Below, one piece after another: positions 7,390 to 14,931 of a stretch of DNA of 27,599 nt (its first letter is position 1; each line of letters begins with the position of its first letter). Source of the stretch: an uncultured Ruminococcus sp. (GTDB taxonomy: Bacteria; Bacillota; Clostridia; Oscillospirales; Ruminococcaceae). The notes under the pieces are model-generated. The model saw only the letters and a program-made list of their open reading frames with translations. It searched no databases and was not told the DNA's origin. The position numbers and the translations under genes are program-made. The stretch spans positions 1 through 27,599 of the forward strand of contig CAJTWE010000032.1 in assembly GCA_910579955.1 (NCBI GenBank), read 5' to 3'.

Positions 7390-7902
7390 ATGAATATTCG
7401 TATTGCAGGCACTGTAAACGACTCTATAGTTGACGGCAATGGATTCCGTTTTACGATCTTTACACAAGGCTGTCCTCATCACTGCAAAGGCTGCCATAAC
7501 CCTCAGACACACTCTATGGACGGCGGAACTCTTATCTCAGAAGAAGAACTACTAGACAAAATCAAGGATAACCCCCTTCTCGACGGCGTAACGTTCAGCG
7601 GAGGAGAACCATTTTGTCAAGCAGCAGCTCTTGCTAGCCTAGGCAAAAAAATCCATGCACTGGGCGGACTTGATATTGTCACCTATACAGGTTATACATT
7701 TGAAGAGCTTACAGCCGGCTTTAAGGAGAATCCAGATTGGAAAGCGCTTCTTGAAGAAACCGATATTCTCATAGACGGCAGATTTGACGAAAACTTAAAA
7801 AGCTATGATATCAAATTCCGTGGCAGCACAAATCAGCGTTACCTCGACGCTAAAGAAAGCCTTAGACAAAATATGCCCGTAAATGCTTGTCTTCCGGAAT
7901 GA
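7390..7902 (+). CDS. nrdG: Anaerobic ribonucleotide reductase activating protein (radical SAM)
   Basis: Generates the glycyl radical on NrdD by reductive cleavage of S-adenosylmethionine at a 4Fe-4S cluster. The cluster motif C28-x3-C32-x2-C35 (CPHHCKGC) is present, and FSGGEP near residue 70 is the SAM-binding GGE motif. At 170 aa the length is normal for NrdG, and the N-terminal GTVNDSIVDGNGFR is characteristic. GGGAG lies 8 bp before the ATG at 7390. It sits downstream of its substrate NrdD, with about 560 bp of hairpin-rich repeats between, so relative expression may be set by those structures or by a separate promoter that I could not identify. Confidence 0.94.
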   Translation: MNIRIAGTVNDSIVDGNGFRFTIFTQGCPHHCKGCHNPQTHSMDGGTLISEEELLDKIKDNPLLDGVTFSGGEPFCQAAALASLGKKIHALGGLDIVTYTGYTFEELTAGFKENPDWKALLEETDILIDGRFDENLKSYDIKFRGSTNQRYLDAKESLRQNMPVNACLPE

Positions 7903-7932
7903 TTGACATTTATCGCTCATATATATTATAAT
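7903..7932 (+). promoter_or_regulatory. Consensus promoter ahead of the small lipoprotein gene
   Basis: TTGACA at 7903-7908 and TATAAT at 7927-7932, with an 18-bp spacer. Transcription would start near 7939, leaving a leader of about 160 nt before the GTG at 8100. Confidence 0.7.
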
Positions 7933-7990
7933 GTGCATAATGCGCCGGAAAGCCATAGGTTACAAAACGGTTAAAAAGAATTCCAATATG

Positions 7991-8005
7991 GTAAACAATG
8001 TTTAC
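7991..8005. promoter_or_regulatory. 15-bp palindrome in long leader (candidate operator)
   Basis: GTAAACA-A-TGTTTAC is a perfect 7-bp-arm palindrome about 50 bp downstream of the predicted transcription start. It could bind a dimeric regulator as a roadblock or be a short hairpin. No regulator can be named. Confidence 0.35.
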
Positions 8006-8099
8006 AGTTCGCAAATACCCTTGCATATCCATCCTAGATATGGTATTATGTTATTGTCTTATCAGGCATTATAAATTTACTGAGAAGGGAGTGCTGATT

Positions 8100-8246
8100 G
8101 TGAGCCGCAAAAATCGTATTTTGGTTTCTATACTAATTCTTATGGGAGCAGCAATGCTCAGTTCCTGCACAAGTGCTGCTGATACTGGTGCTGCAAATGC
8201 AACAGCATTTGTCACTTCAGTATGCACTGAATATGAGATGGTTTAA
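8100..8246 (+). CDS. Tiny lipoprotein (48 aa), unknown function
   Basis: A 48-residue protein whose N-terminus is a lipoprotein signal peptide: basic SRKNR, hydrophobic ILVSILILMGAAM, then the lipobox LSSC with C23 as the lipidated cysteine. The mature peptide would be only about 26 residues (CTSAADTGAANATAFVTSVC and a short tail), with a second Cys near its end. The start is the GTG at 8100, about 9 bp after GAAGGGA. An in-frame start further upstream lacks a ribosome binding site and would put the signal inside the protein. A clear terminator follows, and two larger lipoprotein genes come next. Function unknown; it might be secreted as a lipopeptide or anchored outside the membrane. Confidence 0.7.
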   Translation: MSRKNRILVSILILMGAAMLSSCTSAADTGAANATAFVTSVCTEYEMV

Positions 8247-8264
8247 ATTACAGATATGAAATTT

Positions 8265-8297
8265 AATCCCCATTGTCATTGACTTTGGGGATTTTTT
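8265..8297 (+). terminator. Terminator of the 48-aa lipoprotein gene
   Basis: AATCCCCA (8265-8272) pairs with TGGGGATT (8286-8293), followed by TTTTATTTT. Confidence 0.85.
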
Positions 8298-8336
8298 ATT
8301 TTATGCGCTTATTATTATTAAAAGGAGACTAGAATA

Positions 8337-9428
8337 ATGAAATGTATATCTTTTATTATGGCAGCAGTGCTTTTTTCCGTAATGCTTACAGGCTGCGTAA
8401 GCCGTGAGCAGCGTGAGGAAAACCGAAAAAATTTATTGCAGGCTGAAAAGAATGCCGTTTCATATATAGAGGAAAAATATAGCTTTACTGCTGACATAAC
8501 AAATTCAGAAGTTGAATCAGAAGGTGGATTATTCGGGCCTACATTTACGGGCTATGCATTTATTGATATGGAGTATAACGGAAGTGAATTTACCGTTTAT
8601 ATAGATGGAAGAACTCAAAACATAGACGGAAAAGATGATTATCAGGAAGAAGAAATAAAATCAGCTATAGAAGACAAGCTTTATGAAATAACAAAGATTA
8701 ACTTTGACAATATTTCAATGCAAAATTATTATAACGAAATAAAATACGAAGACATGGATAATTTTCACCTGTTTTATAATACATATTTTAATGGTGATAA
8801 TTTAGATGAATTGTCTGACGAAAGTTGTTTTTATTTTGCCGCAAGCTGCTTTGATTGTGAAGATATATCCGTTCTTGATGAAGAAACTATGCAAAACACA
8901 TTCGGTAAAAATGCCGGTGCTATATATTCTTATAATAAAAGTTATAAAGATTCTGATTGGTACAGCAAATATAAAGAGTTAGCATCAATCAATGATTCTA
9001 ATTATGAATATAAATATGGAATGTATATAAGCGAAGCTGTGAAATATAAGCATAATTCAGATTATACATATTTCAAGCCTATAGTGCAAAGCTATGGAGA
9101 TATTTCATATATCACTGAAAGCAACAACATAATAACTTTAAACGAAATCACACCCGAGGCACTACCGGAATCCTTGAATGATAAGTATATTATAGACTCA
9201 AAGGCATATTCACTGCCACAATCAGATGAAAAGATATGGGTATATTTTAATAAGAATAATCTTCCGGAAAAAGGTAAACATTCACGCATTACCACATCTT
9301 GGATTTCAAAAAATGACAATAGAGATTATTCAAGCACTTTAAACTTTGAAGCTGGAGATTACATTACCCGCCAATTAACACCAAAAAACGATGACTACTA
9401 CTTTATGGTCATACAAAATGAAAACTAA
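8337..9428 (+). CDS. Putative lipoprotein, unknown function
   Basis: A 363-aa exported lipoprotein. Residues 1-19 are a signal peptide ending in LTGC, with C20 the predicted lipid attachment site. The mature part is acidic and rich in Asp, Glu, Asn and Tyr, without membrane segments, so it should sit on the outer face of the cytoplasmic membrane. Residues 25 to about 120 look like a small folded domain (FTADITNSEVESEGGLFGPTF and on). The rest has no motif I recognise. An AAGGAGA site precedes the ATG. It is 33 bp upstream of a second lipoprotein gene and probably forms an operon with it. Base composition is more AT-rich than in the neighbouring housekeeping genes. Confidence 0.8.
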   Translation: MKCISFIMAAVLFSVMLTGCVSREQREENRKNLLQAEKNAVSYIEEKYSFTADITNSEVESEGGLFGPTFTGYAFIDMEYNGSEFTVYIDGRTQNIDGKDDYQEEEIKSAIEDKLYEITKINFDNISMQNYYNEIKYEDMDNFHLFYNTYFNGDNLDELSDESCFYFAASCFDCEDISVLDEETMQNTFGKNAGAIYSYNKSYKDSDWYSKYKELASINDSNYEYKYGMYISEAVKYKHNSDYTYFKPIVQSYGDISYITESNNIITLNEITPEALPESLNDKYIIDSKAYSLPQSDEKIWVYFNKNNLPEKGKHSRITTSWISKNDNRDYSSTLNFEAGDYITRQLTPKNDDYYFMVIQNEN

Positions 9429-9461
9429 TTTTTTATATGTTAAACTGGAGCAGACAATATT

Positions 9462-10412
9462 ATGAAGAACAATAAAAAAGTACTAAAGCACACAATAATT
9501 TGCGTATCCGCATTATCTTTAACAATCTTTTTAAGCGGATGCAGTATATTAAATAATGCAATTAACGAGATAAAGCGCAGGTCTGATCTCCCTTCCAATC
9601 TGGAAATTGCACAGGAACTTGTCGCTTGTTTTAATAATGAAGATGTTTCAACGTTAAAGAAAATGCTATGCGAAAGATCGCAGAATCTTGATGATATAGA
9701 TGCGCAGATACAGGATGCATTTGATTTCATAGATGGAAATATCATTTCATTTGATGAAAATGTAACAGGTTCAGAGGGCGAATCAAACAGATACGGAACT
9801 ACTACAGAGCTTGACCGTTTTTTCAGTATAGATGACATTGTAACAGATACAAAACAGGAATATTCTATCTATGTATCGGAAAATCTTATATATCTAAATG
9901 ACCCGAAACGTGAAGGCATTACGCAAATAACTATAGAAAATGAATCTAGCAATTCAAAAATAGAAGTAGGATACCAATGGCAGGAGTTTTATACTGAGGG
10001 GCGAAAGATTGCCTCCGAAGCCGCAAAGGCTCTTGGTGAAGGCGATGATCTTGCTTTCAGTCAGCTACTCTGTGATGCCCTTGCAGAGTCAACTGAAACT
10101 CAAAAGAATATCAGCAAAGCTATGGATTTTTTTGAAGGAATGCCTTATTTTGGCAAAGTTCCTGATGACGGCTTAAAATACGATGGAAAGCATGATATAC
10201 ATGTAACGGTATATGAAGAAGAAACTGTCGAAAACGGAGAGCCTGTATGCATTAAGCTTAAAATAAACTGCGAAAATATTGATACAGATGCGGATAGAAT
10301 ATTTACAAGTAAAATAGAAGCATATATTCAAAATGATGAGAATCCGGAACTTGTAGGAATTACGAAATTTATACTTTTTGACGAAGAAAAAAACAGTGTT
10401 ATAATAGAATAA
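9462..10412 (+). CDS. Putative lipoprotein, resembling DUF5104-type proteins
   Basis: A 316-aa lipoprotein with a signal peptide ending LSGC (C27 lipidated). The mature protein seems to contain two related halves. The first, about residues 47-150, starts EIAQELVACFNNEDVSTLKK and has IDAQIQDAFDFIDG; the second, about 178-300, has SEAAKALGEGDDLAFSQLL and KNISKAMDFFEG. This pattern of a helical start, a helix with a FIDG or FFEG end, and beta strands recalls the DUF5104 family from memory; that assignment is tentative. No function is known. The ribosome binding site is weak (CTGGAG). It probably shares a transcript with the gene 33 bp upstream. I see no clear terminator after it. Confidence 0.75.
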   Translation: MKNNKKVLKHTIICVSALSLTIFLSGCSILNNAINEIKRRSDLPSNLEIAQELVACFNNEDVSTLKKMLCERSQNLDDIDAQIQDAFDFIDGNIISFDENVTGSEGESNRYGTTTELDRFFSIDDIVTDTKQEYSIYVSENLIYLNDPKREGITQITIENESSNSKIEVGYQWQEFYTEGRKIASEAAKALGEGDDLAFSQLLCDALAESTETQKNISKAMDFFEGMPYFGKVPDDGLKYDGKHDIHVTVYEEETVENGEPVCIKLKINCENIDTDADRIFTSKIEAYIQNDENPELVGITKFILFDEEKNSVIIE

Positions 10413-10528
10413 TAATATGTGATAATATAGAATGATAATAAAGCGAAAGCCGTCAAACTGACCATCAAACCGATAATTTTTAGGGCAAAATTTCACAGTA
10501 TTGCAAATAGTAAATTCAGTAAAAAAGC

Positions 10529-10557
10529 TTGACAAAATGCCATTTTTAGTATATAAT
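10529..10557 (+). promoter_or_regulatory. Perfect consensus promoter of rplM-rpsI
   Basis: TTGACA at 10529-10534, a 17-bp spacer and TATAAT at 10552-10557, as expected for a highly expressed ribosomal protein operon. Confidence 0.9.
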
Positions 10558-10563
10558 AAATTT

Positions 10564-10690
10564 TGTACTGTCAGAGAGACCGGTTAGTATCTTGCGAAAT
10601 ACCGGCAGTGCAGTCTAACCCAACTGCCCTCTGCCTGGTTTTCCACTGTAAAAAATGCAGCTGGAAACGAAGATATTTTTGATAGAAATT
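10564..10690 (+). ncRNA. Ribosomal protein L13 leader
   Basis: The roughly 140-nt leader between promoter and rplM contains pairable segments such as GACCGGTTAGTA and TACCGGCAGTGCAGTCTAAC, and a CTGCC...GGTTTTCCACTG stretch before the ribosome binding site. Position and size fit the L13 leader family of Firmicutes, thought to let L13 repress its own operon. The call rests on context; I did not fold the RNA. Confidence 0.6.
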
Positions 10691-10705
10691 CAGGAGGAAT
10701 TGACT

Positions 10706-11134
10706 ATGGCAACAACTATGCCTAAGGCTTCAGAAGTAAGCCGTAAGTGGTATATCATTGATGCAGAAGGCAAGCCACTTGGTCGTGTTGCAGCACAGGC
10801 TGCTCACATTCTGAGAGGTAAGCATAAACCTACTTTTACTCCACATGTTGACTGCGGCGATTTCGTAATCGTTATCAACTGTGACAAGGCTGTTCTTACA
10901 GGTAACAAGCTTGAGCAGAAGTATTATTATTGGCACACAGGTTGGATCGGCGGCCTGAAGAAGATCCAGTATAAGGATATGATGGCTGAGCGTTCTGACG
11001 AAGCTATGAAGATCGCTATTAAGGGTATGCTCCAGCACAATAAGCTCGGCGCAGCTCAGCTGACTCGTCTGCGCACATATAAGGGCGCTGATCACAAGCA
11101 GGCTGCACAGAAGCCTGAAGTTTGTGAATTCTAA
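10706..11134 (+). CDS. rplM: 50S ribosomal protein L13
   Basis: A large-subunit ribosomal protein (uL13) that binds 23S rRNA early in assembly. At 142 aa it has the usual length, and its motifs are characteristic: KWYIIDAEGKPLGRVAAQAAHILRGKHKPTFTPHVDCGDFV is split across residues 11-51, followed by LTGNKLEQKYYYWHTGWIGG. The start is the ATG at 10706 with AGGAGGA 8 bp before it; an upstream in-frame ATG at 10655 lies inside the leader and would add 17 residues foreign to the family. rpsI follows after 17 bp, the standard L13-S9 pair. Confidence 0.97.
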   Translation: MATTMPKASEVSRKWYIIDAEGKPLGRVAAQAAHILRGKHKPTFTPHVDCGDFVIVINCDKAVLTGNKLEQKYYYWHTGWIGGLKKIQYKDMMAERSDEAMKIAIKGMLQHNKLGAAQLTRLRTYKGADHKQAAQKPEVCEF

Positions 11135-11151
11135 GGAAAGGAGCATAAAAA

Positions 11152-11553
11152 ATGTACGAATCTAAGGTTAAATATTATTATGGTACAGGCAGAAGAAAGC
11201 ACTCTGTTGCAAGAGTAAGACTGTATCCAGGTACCGGCAATATCACTATCAACGGCAGAAATATCGATGACTACTTTGGTCTTGATACTCTTAAGCTCAT
11301 CGTTCGTCAGCCTCTGGCTCTGACTGATACTATGGAATCCATGGACATCGTTTGCACTGTTACAGGCGGCGGCGTTACAGGTCAGGCTGGTGCTATCCGT
11401 CACGGTGTTTCCCGTGCTCTGCTCGAATTCAATCCGGAGCTTCGCCCTGTTCTCAAGAAGGCTGGCTTCCTCACTCGTGACCCGAGAATGAAGGAAAGAA
11501 AGAAGTACGGTCTCAAGGCTGCTCGTCGTGCTCCACAGTTCTCAAAGAGATAA
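11152..11553 (+). CDS. rpsI: 30S ribosomal protein S9
   Basis: A small-subunit ribosomal protein (uS9) whose basic C-terminal tail reaches the P-site tRNA. At 133 aa it has YYGTGRRKHSVARVRL near the start, the GGGVTGQAGAIRHGVSRAL motif, and the conserved end RRAPQFSKR. The ribosome binding site AAGGAAAGGAG precedes the ATG, and rplM ends 17 bp upstream. It is the last core gene before the mobile element; its coding end is intact, so integration did not disrupt it. Confidence 0.97.
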   Translation: MYESKVKYYYGTGRRKHSVARVRLYPGTGNITINGRNIDDYFGLDTLKLIVRQPLALTDTMESMDIVCTVTGGGVTGQAGAIRHGVSRALLEFNPELRPVLKKAGFLTRDPRMKERKKYGLKAARRAPQFSKR

Positions 11554-11580
11554 TTATATTTCGATTATCATATACAAGAA

Positions 11581-11613
11581 ACCTCGAAAATTCAGTATTT
11601 TCGGGGTTTTTTA
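11581..11613 (+). terminator. Terminator of rplM-rpsI
   Basis: ACCTCGAAAAT (11581-11591) pairs with ATTTTCGGGGT (11597-11607) with one G-T pair, followed by TTTTTATT. Confidence 0.9.
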
Positions 11614-11652
11614 TTACTTTGATTTTATTTGCAATCGGGTGAAAATCAGGCG

Positions 11653-11683
11653 GTAACTAACACGTAACTAACAGGTAACTAAC
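11653..11683. repeat. Three GTAACTAAC direct repeats at the element's left end
   Basis: GTAACTAAC occurs at 11653-11661, 11664-11672 and 11675-11683, spaced exactly 11 bp, one helical turn. They lie between the rpsI terminator and the integrase gene, where arm-type integrase binding sites sit in Tn916-like elements. The crossover site itself is not identifiable without the right end. Confidence 0.6.
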
Positions 11684-11690
11684 AAAAAAT

Positions 11691-11720
11691 AACGCTGAGA
11701 TTTTAATCTCAGCGTTTTCT
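11691..11720 (-). terminator. Terminator of the integrase transcript
   Basis: AACGCTGAGATT (11691-11702) pairs perfectly with AATCTCAGCGTT (11705-11716). Reading the minus strand it is followed by ATTTTTTG, so it ends the integrase transcript. Confidence 0.8.
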
Positions 11721-12776
11721 TTATATCCTGTTAATCGCTTCAAGCAGTTCTTTTACATTCACATGGGTATAAACTTTTTCAGTAAGTGACATAGCACCTG
11801 AATGACCGATAATCTTCTTTATCAGAGTAGGATTTACTTCCTTTGCGGTCATCATTGAAACGCAGGTATGACGAGTATCGTGTGGCTTGTGAGAGCATCT
11901 GATAAGCTCCATAACAGGTGTCCAATATGAATCGTAATAGTTGCGGTATGTAAAATGATTTCCATCAGGAGTATGAAGCAGGTACTCGCAGCCCTCATCA
12001 TACCATTTTCTGAAAATAGGATAAGTTCTGTCATGTATAGGAACAACTCTGACACCGCTGTCTGTCTTGCTTTCTACAACCTTGAAATAATGCTCGTCTA
12101 TGTAAATATTCTCACATTTGAGGTCAAGAAGCTCTGAAACTCTTACTCCGCTGTAAATCAGCATCAGCACAATCTGAACATAAATGTTATCTTTCTGAAC
12201 CCAAAGAGCATTGATTTCATCTTCGGTAAATGGTGAACGGTCAGTCTTATTTGGATTTTTGTTCTTGAATTTGAGAATATCCACATACTGCGAATAATCC
12301 TTATTACACAGCTCATATTTCATAGCGTAGTCATACATCTGATTCAGCAGGACTTTCAGCTTACGGAGTGTAGGATAATTCTTACCGCAATTATCAATAA
12401 CTCCTTGTAAATCTGAAAGTTTCAAGTCCTTAAAAATTCTGTTATGCAAAGCCTCACAGCATTTGTATGATGCTTGATAGCCTTTCACATTTGAATCTGA
12501 AATTGTCGGGAACTTTTCAGCCGACCATTTCTCATATACTTCCGAGAAAGTTATTTTCGAAGCCTCAATGTCATATGGATTCTTGTTGTATTCCATGAGC
12601 ATTTCAAGACCTTTTGCTCTTGTGGGTGCGTAACCGATGGTAACGTAGATTTGTTTATGTTTACCAGTTTTTACATCGATTTCCCATCCAACTGTCTTGC
12701 GTACAATATACGGATTACGTCTATTACCAGACAGCTTGTATACTGTACCAACTCCATTTGCCATCTTCATTACCAT
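11721..12776 (-). CDS. int: Tyrosine recombinase integrase
   Basis: Site-specific recombinase expected to integrate and excise the element. The N-terminus (NGVGTVYKLSGNRRNPYIVRK) resembles an arm-site-binding domain, about residues 60-165 form a SAM-like core-binding domain, and the C-terminal half is catalytic. Visible catalytic residues are Arg in IYSGVRVSELL, His-x-x-Arg in HDTRHTC, His in IIGHSG and the nucleophile Tyr in KVYTHV. At 351 aa it is in the range of Tn916/phage-type integrases. A GTG six bases upstream overlaps the AAGAAAGG site, so the ATG at 12776 is preferred; nearby in-frame ATGs at 12770 and 12764 cannot be excluded. It sits at the element's left end next to rpsI, 16 bp downstream of the excisionase-like gene. 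Confidence 0.92.
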   Translation of the reverse strand: MVMKMANGVGTVYKLSGNRRNPYIVRKTVGWEIDVKTGKHKQIYVTIGYAPTRAKGLEMLMEYNKNPYDIEASKITFSEVYEKWSAEKFPTISDSNVKGYQASYKCCEALHNRIFKDLKLSDLQGVIDNCGKNYPTLRKLKVLLNQMYDYAMKYELCNKDYSQYVDILKFKNKNPNKTDRSPFTEDEINALWVQKDNIYVQIVLMLIYSGVRVSELLDLKCENIYIDEHYFKVVESKTDSGVRVVPIHDRTYPIFRKWYDEGCEYLLHTPDGNHFTYRNYYDSYWTPVMELIRCSHKPHDTRHTCVSMMTAKEVNPTLIKKIIGHSGAMSLTEKVYTHVNVKELLEAINRI

Positions 12777-12792
12777 CGACACCTTTCTTAAA

Positions 12793-13020
12793 TTAAGTAT
12801 TATTACTTACATCTTTGAAGTAACCAAGTTCCTCCCAGACTTTTTTGTCAGGGCATAAGTAGTTGTATTCGCTGGAACCATCCTTCTTAAAGGCATATCC
12901 GAAATTGAAGATACCTCTTTGGATACCTATACGGATAAACTGCGGGTCTTTGCCTGTTGCCTTGGCAATCTCCTTAATGGGAACGTTGCGACCAGTAAAA
13001 TTTGGTGTTGAATTGGTCAT
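12793..13020 (-). CDS. Excisionase-like small DNA-binding protein
   Basis: A 75-aa protein with a winged-helix/HTH excisionase pattern: the N-terminal VPIKEIAKATGKDPQFIRIGIQRG reads as a helix-turn-helix, followed by FNFGYAFKKDGSSEYNYLC as the wing and a short C-terminal helix. An alternative, longer frame extends upstream but the ATG at 13020 has AAAGGAGG 10 bp before it, and the extension has no supporting site. It lies 16 bp upstream of int on the same strand, the usual place of a recombination directionality factor. It may also regulate the module. The DNA-binding fold is inferred from the motif and position. Confidence 0.75.
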   Translation of the reverse strand: MTNSTPNFTGRNVPIKEIAKATGKDPQFIRIGIQRGIFNFGYAFKKDGSSEYNYLCPDKKVWEELGYFKDVSNNT

Positions 13021-13128
13021 TATAAATGCCTCCTTTAATCTTTTATAAAATGTAGTTGCTTTATGTATCATATTGATAATATACAACTCTAAACATAAGC
13101 TTTCCCAACAGGAAGCGTAAACTACCTG

Positions 13129-13158
13129 TTGACAATGCTCTATAAACAATGGTATAAT
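13129..13158 (+). promoter_or_regulatory. Consensus plus-strand promoter antisense to the helicase gene
   Basis: TTGACA at 13129-13134, an 18-bp spacer and TATAAT at 13153-13158. It points into the 3' end of the minus-strand helicase gene and no plus-strand gene follows. CAACAGG (13106-13112) and CCTGTTG (13125-13131) form an inverted repeat overlapping its -35 box, a possible operator. Confidence 0.5.
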
Positions 13159-13159
13159 T

Positions 13160-14905
13160 TTATACAGCGGAAACGCCGTAGATTTCAATTTTAGGTTTGA
13201 TTTCAAATTCAATACCTGCTGATTTCAAAATATCATTCACAGTACTAAGCTGTATATTACTGCTAATGGTTTTACCGTCATTGTAGATTTTGGTGCTGTT
13301 ACAAGCGTTCTTTAATGCGGCTTTGAGCTTATCTAAAGCTTCGGCGTTCTTTTCAGAATTCATATACTCATCAAAAGCGGATGAAACTTTTGATTTGAAG
13401 TCTGTAATTCTGTCATACGATAAGAACATATCATCTGTTATTACTGTGCTTTTATCGTATGTCTCAAGAACTTTTTGTGCAAATGCATGGACAGTTTCTT
13501 TCTCCCCTCTTAACTCCTTGAGAAAGTTAAGCTGATATTCAAGCGACTTGATTGCCATTGAATTTACAACAGGCTTCTTAACCTTGCTATCATAATAAAC
13601 AAGAGCAGGATATTCATCTGCATACTCTAATGCATTATCAGGATTCTCAGCTGCTTCTTTAGCTTTCTTTAACTGCACTGAAATACTTGCTATTGCGTTA
13701 CCTATATCGGTATAGGAATAATCAGGTATAAGAACAGTTATTTTTCTGGGCTTCTTTCTGTTAACTCTCGCTCTTCCTATTACCTGCTGTAAAGTGATAA
13801 GGTCAAGAGTTTCAACAACAATAAGGTTAAGCTCATCATCATGCAGTGAAATTCCGTTTTCAGCTACCTTAGTTGTAATAAGGTTTTTATCTGTGAATTT
13901 CTCATTCTTTGCAATTTCAGCAATGTCTTTACGTTTATCATCGTCTGAGTATACGTGCTGGGTATTGCCTAAAGCTTCCTGAATACTCTTGCCTTTGTTG
14001 ATATCGTTGATGTAAATAAGGCTCTTGATATTATTCTCGTTGGCTGTCTTGATATAATCTACAAGCTCCTTTGTGTCATCTGGTGAGTAAATCTTAAAGT
14101 CTATGTAATCCCAGTTGGTTTTTACTGAGTAAACCATCTTTACTCTTGTATCATAATATGCATAACCATAGCGAACAGATTTTACTTCTGTATCCCATGT
14201 CATAGTTGATAGTGCCTTGTCAGCTTCAGATGTGCACTCAACGTAGGCAATACCGGGGCTGACGGCATCTGGTGTTGCAGTAAGATAAATTCTTGATGTG
14301 TTATTTAGATTAGACTTCAAATATCTGATAAATTTTTCAGGATATACTGAGAATGTTGCATCTTCAAGCAGACAATGAACTTCATCAAGTATTATCATGC
14401 ATTCCTTACCTTTATACTGGTATGCTATCTCAGCAAATTTCTGATAGGTAAGCGCTGTAACATTATCTCCGAGGGAAACGATATCAATCGTTTCCATAGG
14501 AACATCGATGCTTGTAGTCGCCTTGATAAAATCCTTTTTGAATTGCCAAAGAGGTGCGGCTCTGTTAATTAAGTACACAACAGGAATATCGGCATTCTTT
14601 ATAATTTTAGTTATCGCTTTTGTCTTTCCTGACCCAGTCGGAGCCGCAATAATCATCGACTCGCCCAGATTTGGTATTTTATTAAGGTCAATAATCTGAC
14701 CTATGTACTGCTTTTCATCGCCTACTTTAAAGTCACTAACAAGGCTGAGGAAGCGGAGAACAGCGTACTGCTGTTCTTCCACTACTGTTACCATTCTTTC
14801 CTTCAACTCTGGTATCGTGTATTTTGAATCGGCAGGCGTTATATAAACGCCCTCGGGTTCAGATGTAATTACTTTCATTTTTAAATCTAAAATTGTTTTT
14901 CTCAT
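13160..14905 (-). CDS. SF2 (DEAD/DEAH-type) helicase
   Basis: A 581-aa ATP-dependent helicase, likely for replication or transfer of the element. Visible motifs are Walker A APTGSGKT at 88-95, DEVH at 174-177, TATP at 209-212 (motif III), and QVIGRARVNR near 385-395 (motif VI). About residues 430-581 are a charged C-terminal region of unknown role. GGAAGGAGG lies upstream of the ATG at 14905. The SF3 helicase gene ends 26 bp upstream, so the two are probably translated from one mRNA. A replication role is inferred from the neighbour; a defence role cannot be excluded from the sequence. Confidence 0.85.
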   Translation of the reverse strand: MRKTILDLKMKVITSEPEGVYITPADSKYTIPELKERMVTVVEEQQYAVLRFLSLVSDFKVGDEKQYIGQIIDLNKIPNLGESMIIAAPTGSGKTKAITKIIKNADIPVVYLINRAAPLWQFKKDFIKATTSIDVPMETIDIVSLGDNVTALTYQKFAEIAYQYKGKECMIILDEVHCLLEDATFSVYPEKFIRYLKSNLNNTSRIYLTATPDAVSPGIAYVECTSEADKALSTMTWDTEVKSVRYGYAYYDTRVKMVYSVKTNWDYIDFKIYSPDDTKELVDYIKTANENNIKSLIYINDINKGKSIQEALGNTQHVYSDDDKRKDIAEIAKNEKFTDKNLITTKVAENGISLHDDELNLIVVETLDLITLQQVIGRARVNRKKPRKITVLIPDYSYTDIGNAIASISVQLKKAKEAAENPDNALEYADEYPALVYYDSKVKKPVVNSMAIKSLEYQLNFLKELRGEKETVHAFAQKVLETYDKSTVITDDMFLSYDRITDFKSKVSSAFDEYMNSEKNAEALDKLKAALKNACNSTKIYNDGKTISSNIQLSTVNDILKSAGIEFEIKPKIEIYGVSAV

Positions 14906-14931
14906 AATTAGTCCTTCCTCCTTCCTTCTTT

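Noticed and set aside
7937..8005. c-di-GMP riboswitch-like GGAAAGCCATAGG in the leader of the 48-aa gene
   Set aside because: Only a short stretch resembles the aptamer; the required 5' half would lie upstream of the predicted transcription start.
10655..10705. N-terminal extension of L13
   Set aside because: The extra 17 residues lie in the leader RNA, are foreign to the family, and the ATG at 10706 has an ideal ribosome binding site.
11653..11683. CRISPR-like array
   Set aside because: Three 9-bp repeats with 2-bp gaps cannot be a CRISPR; integrase arm sites explain them better.
11554..11720. tRNA gene or duplicated 3' gene end as attachment site
   Set aside because: No tRNA-like sequence or repeated rpsI end is visible near the integrase.
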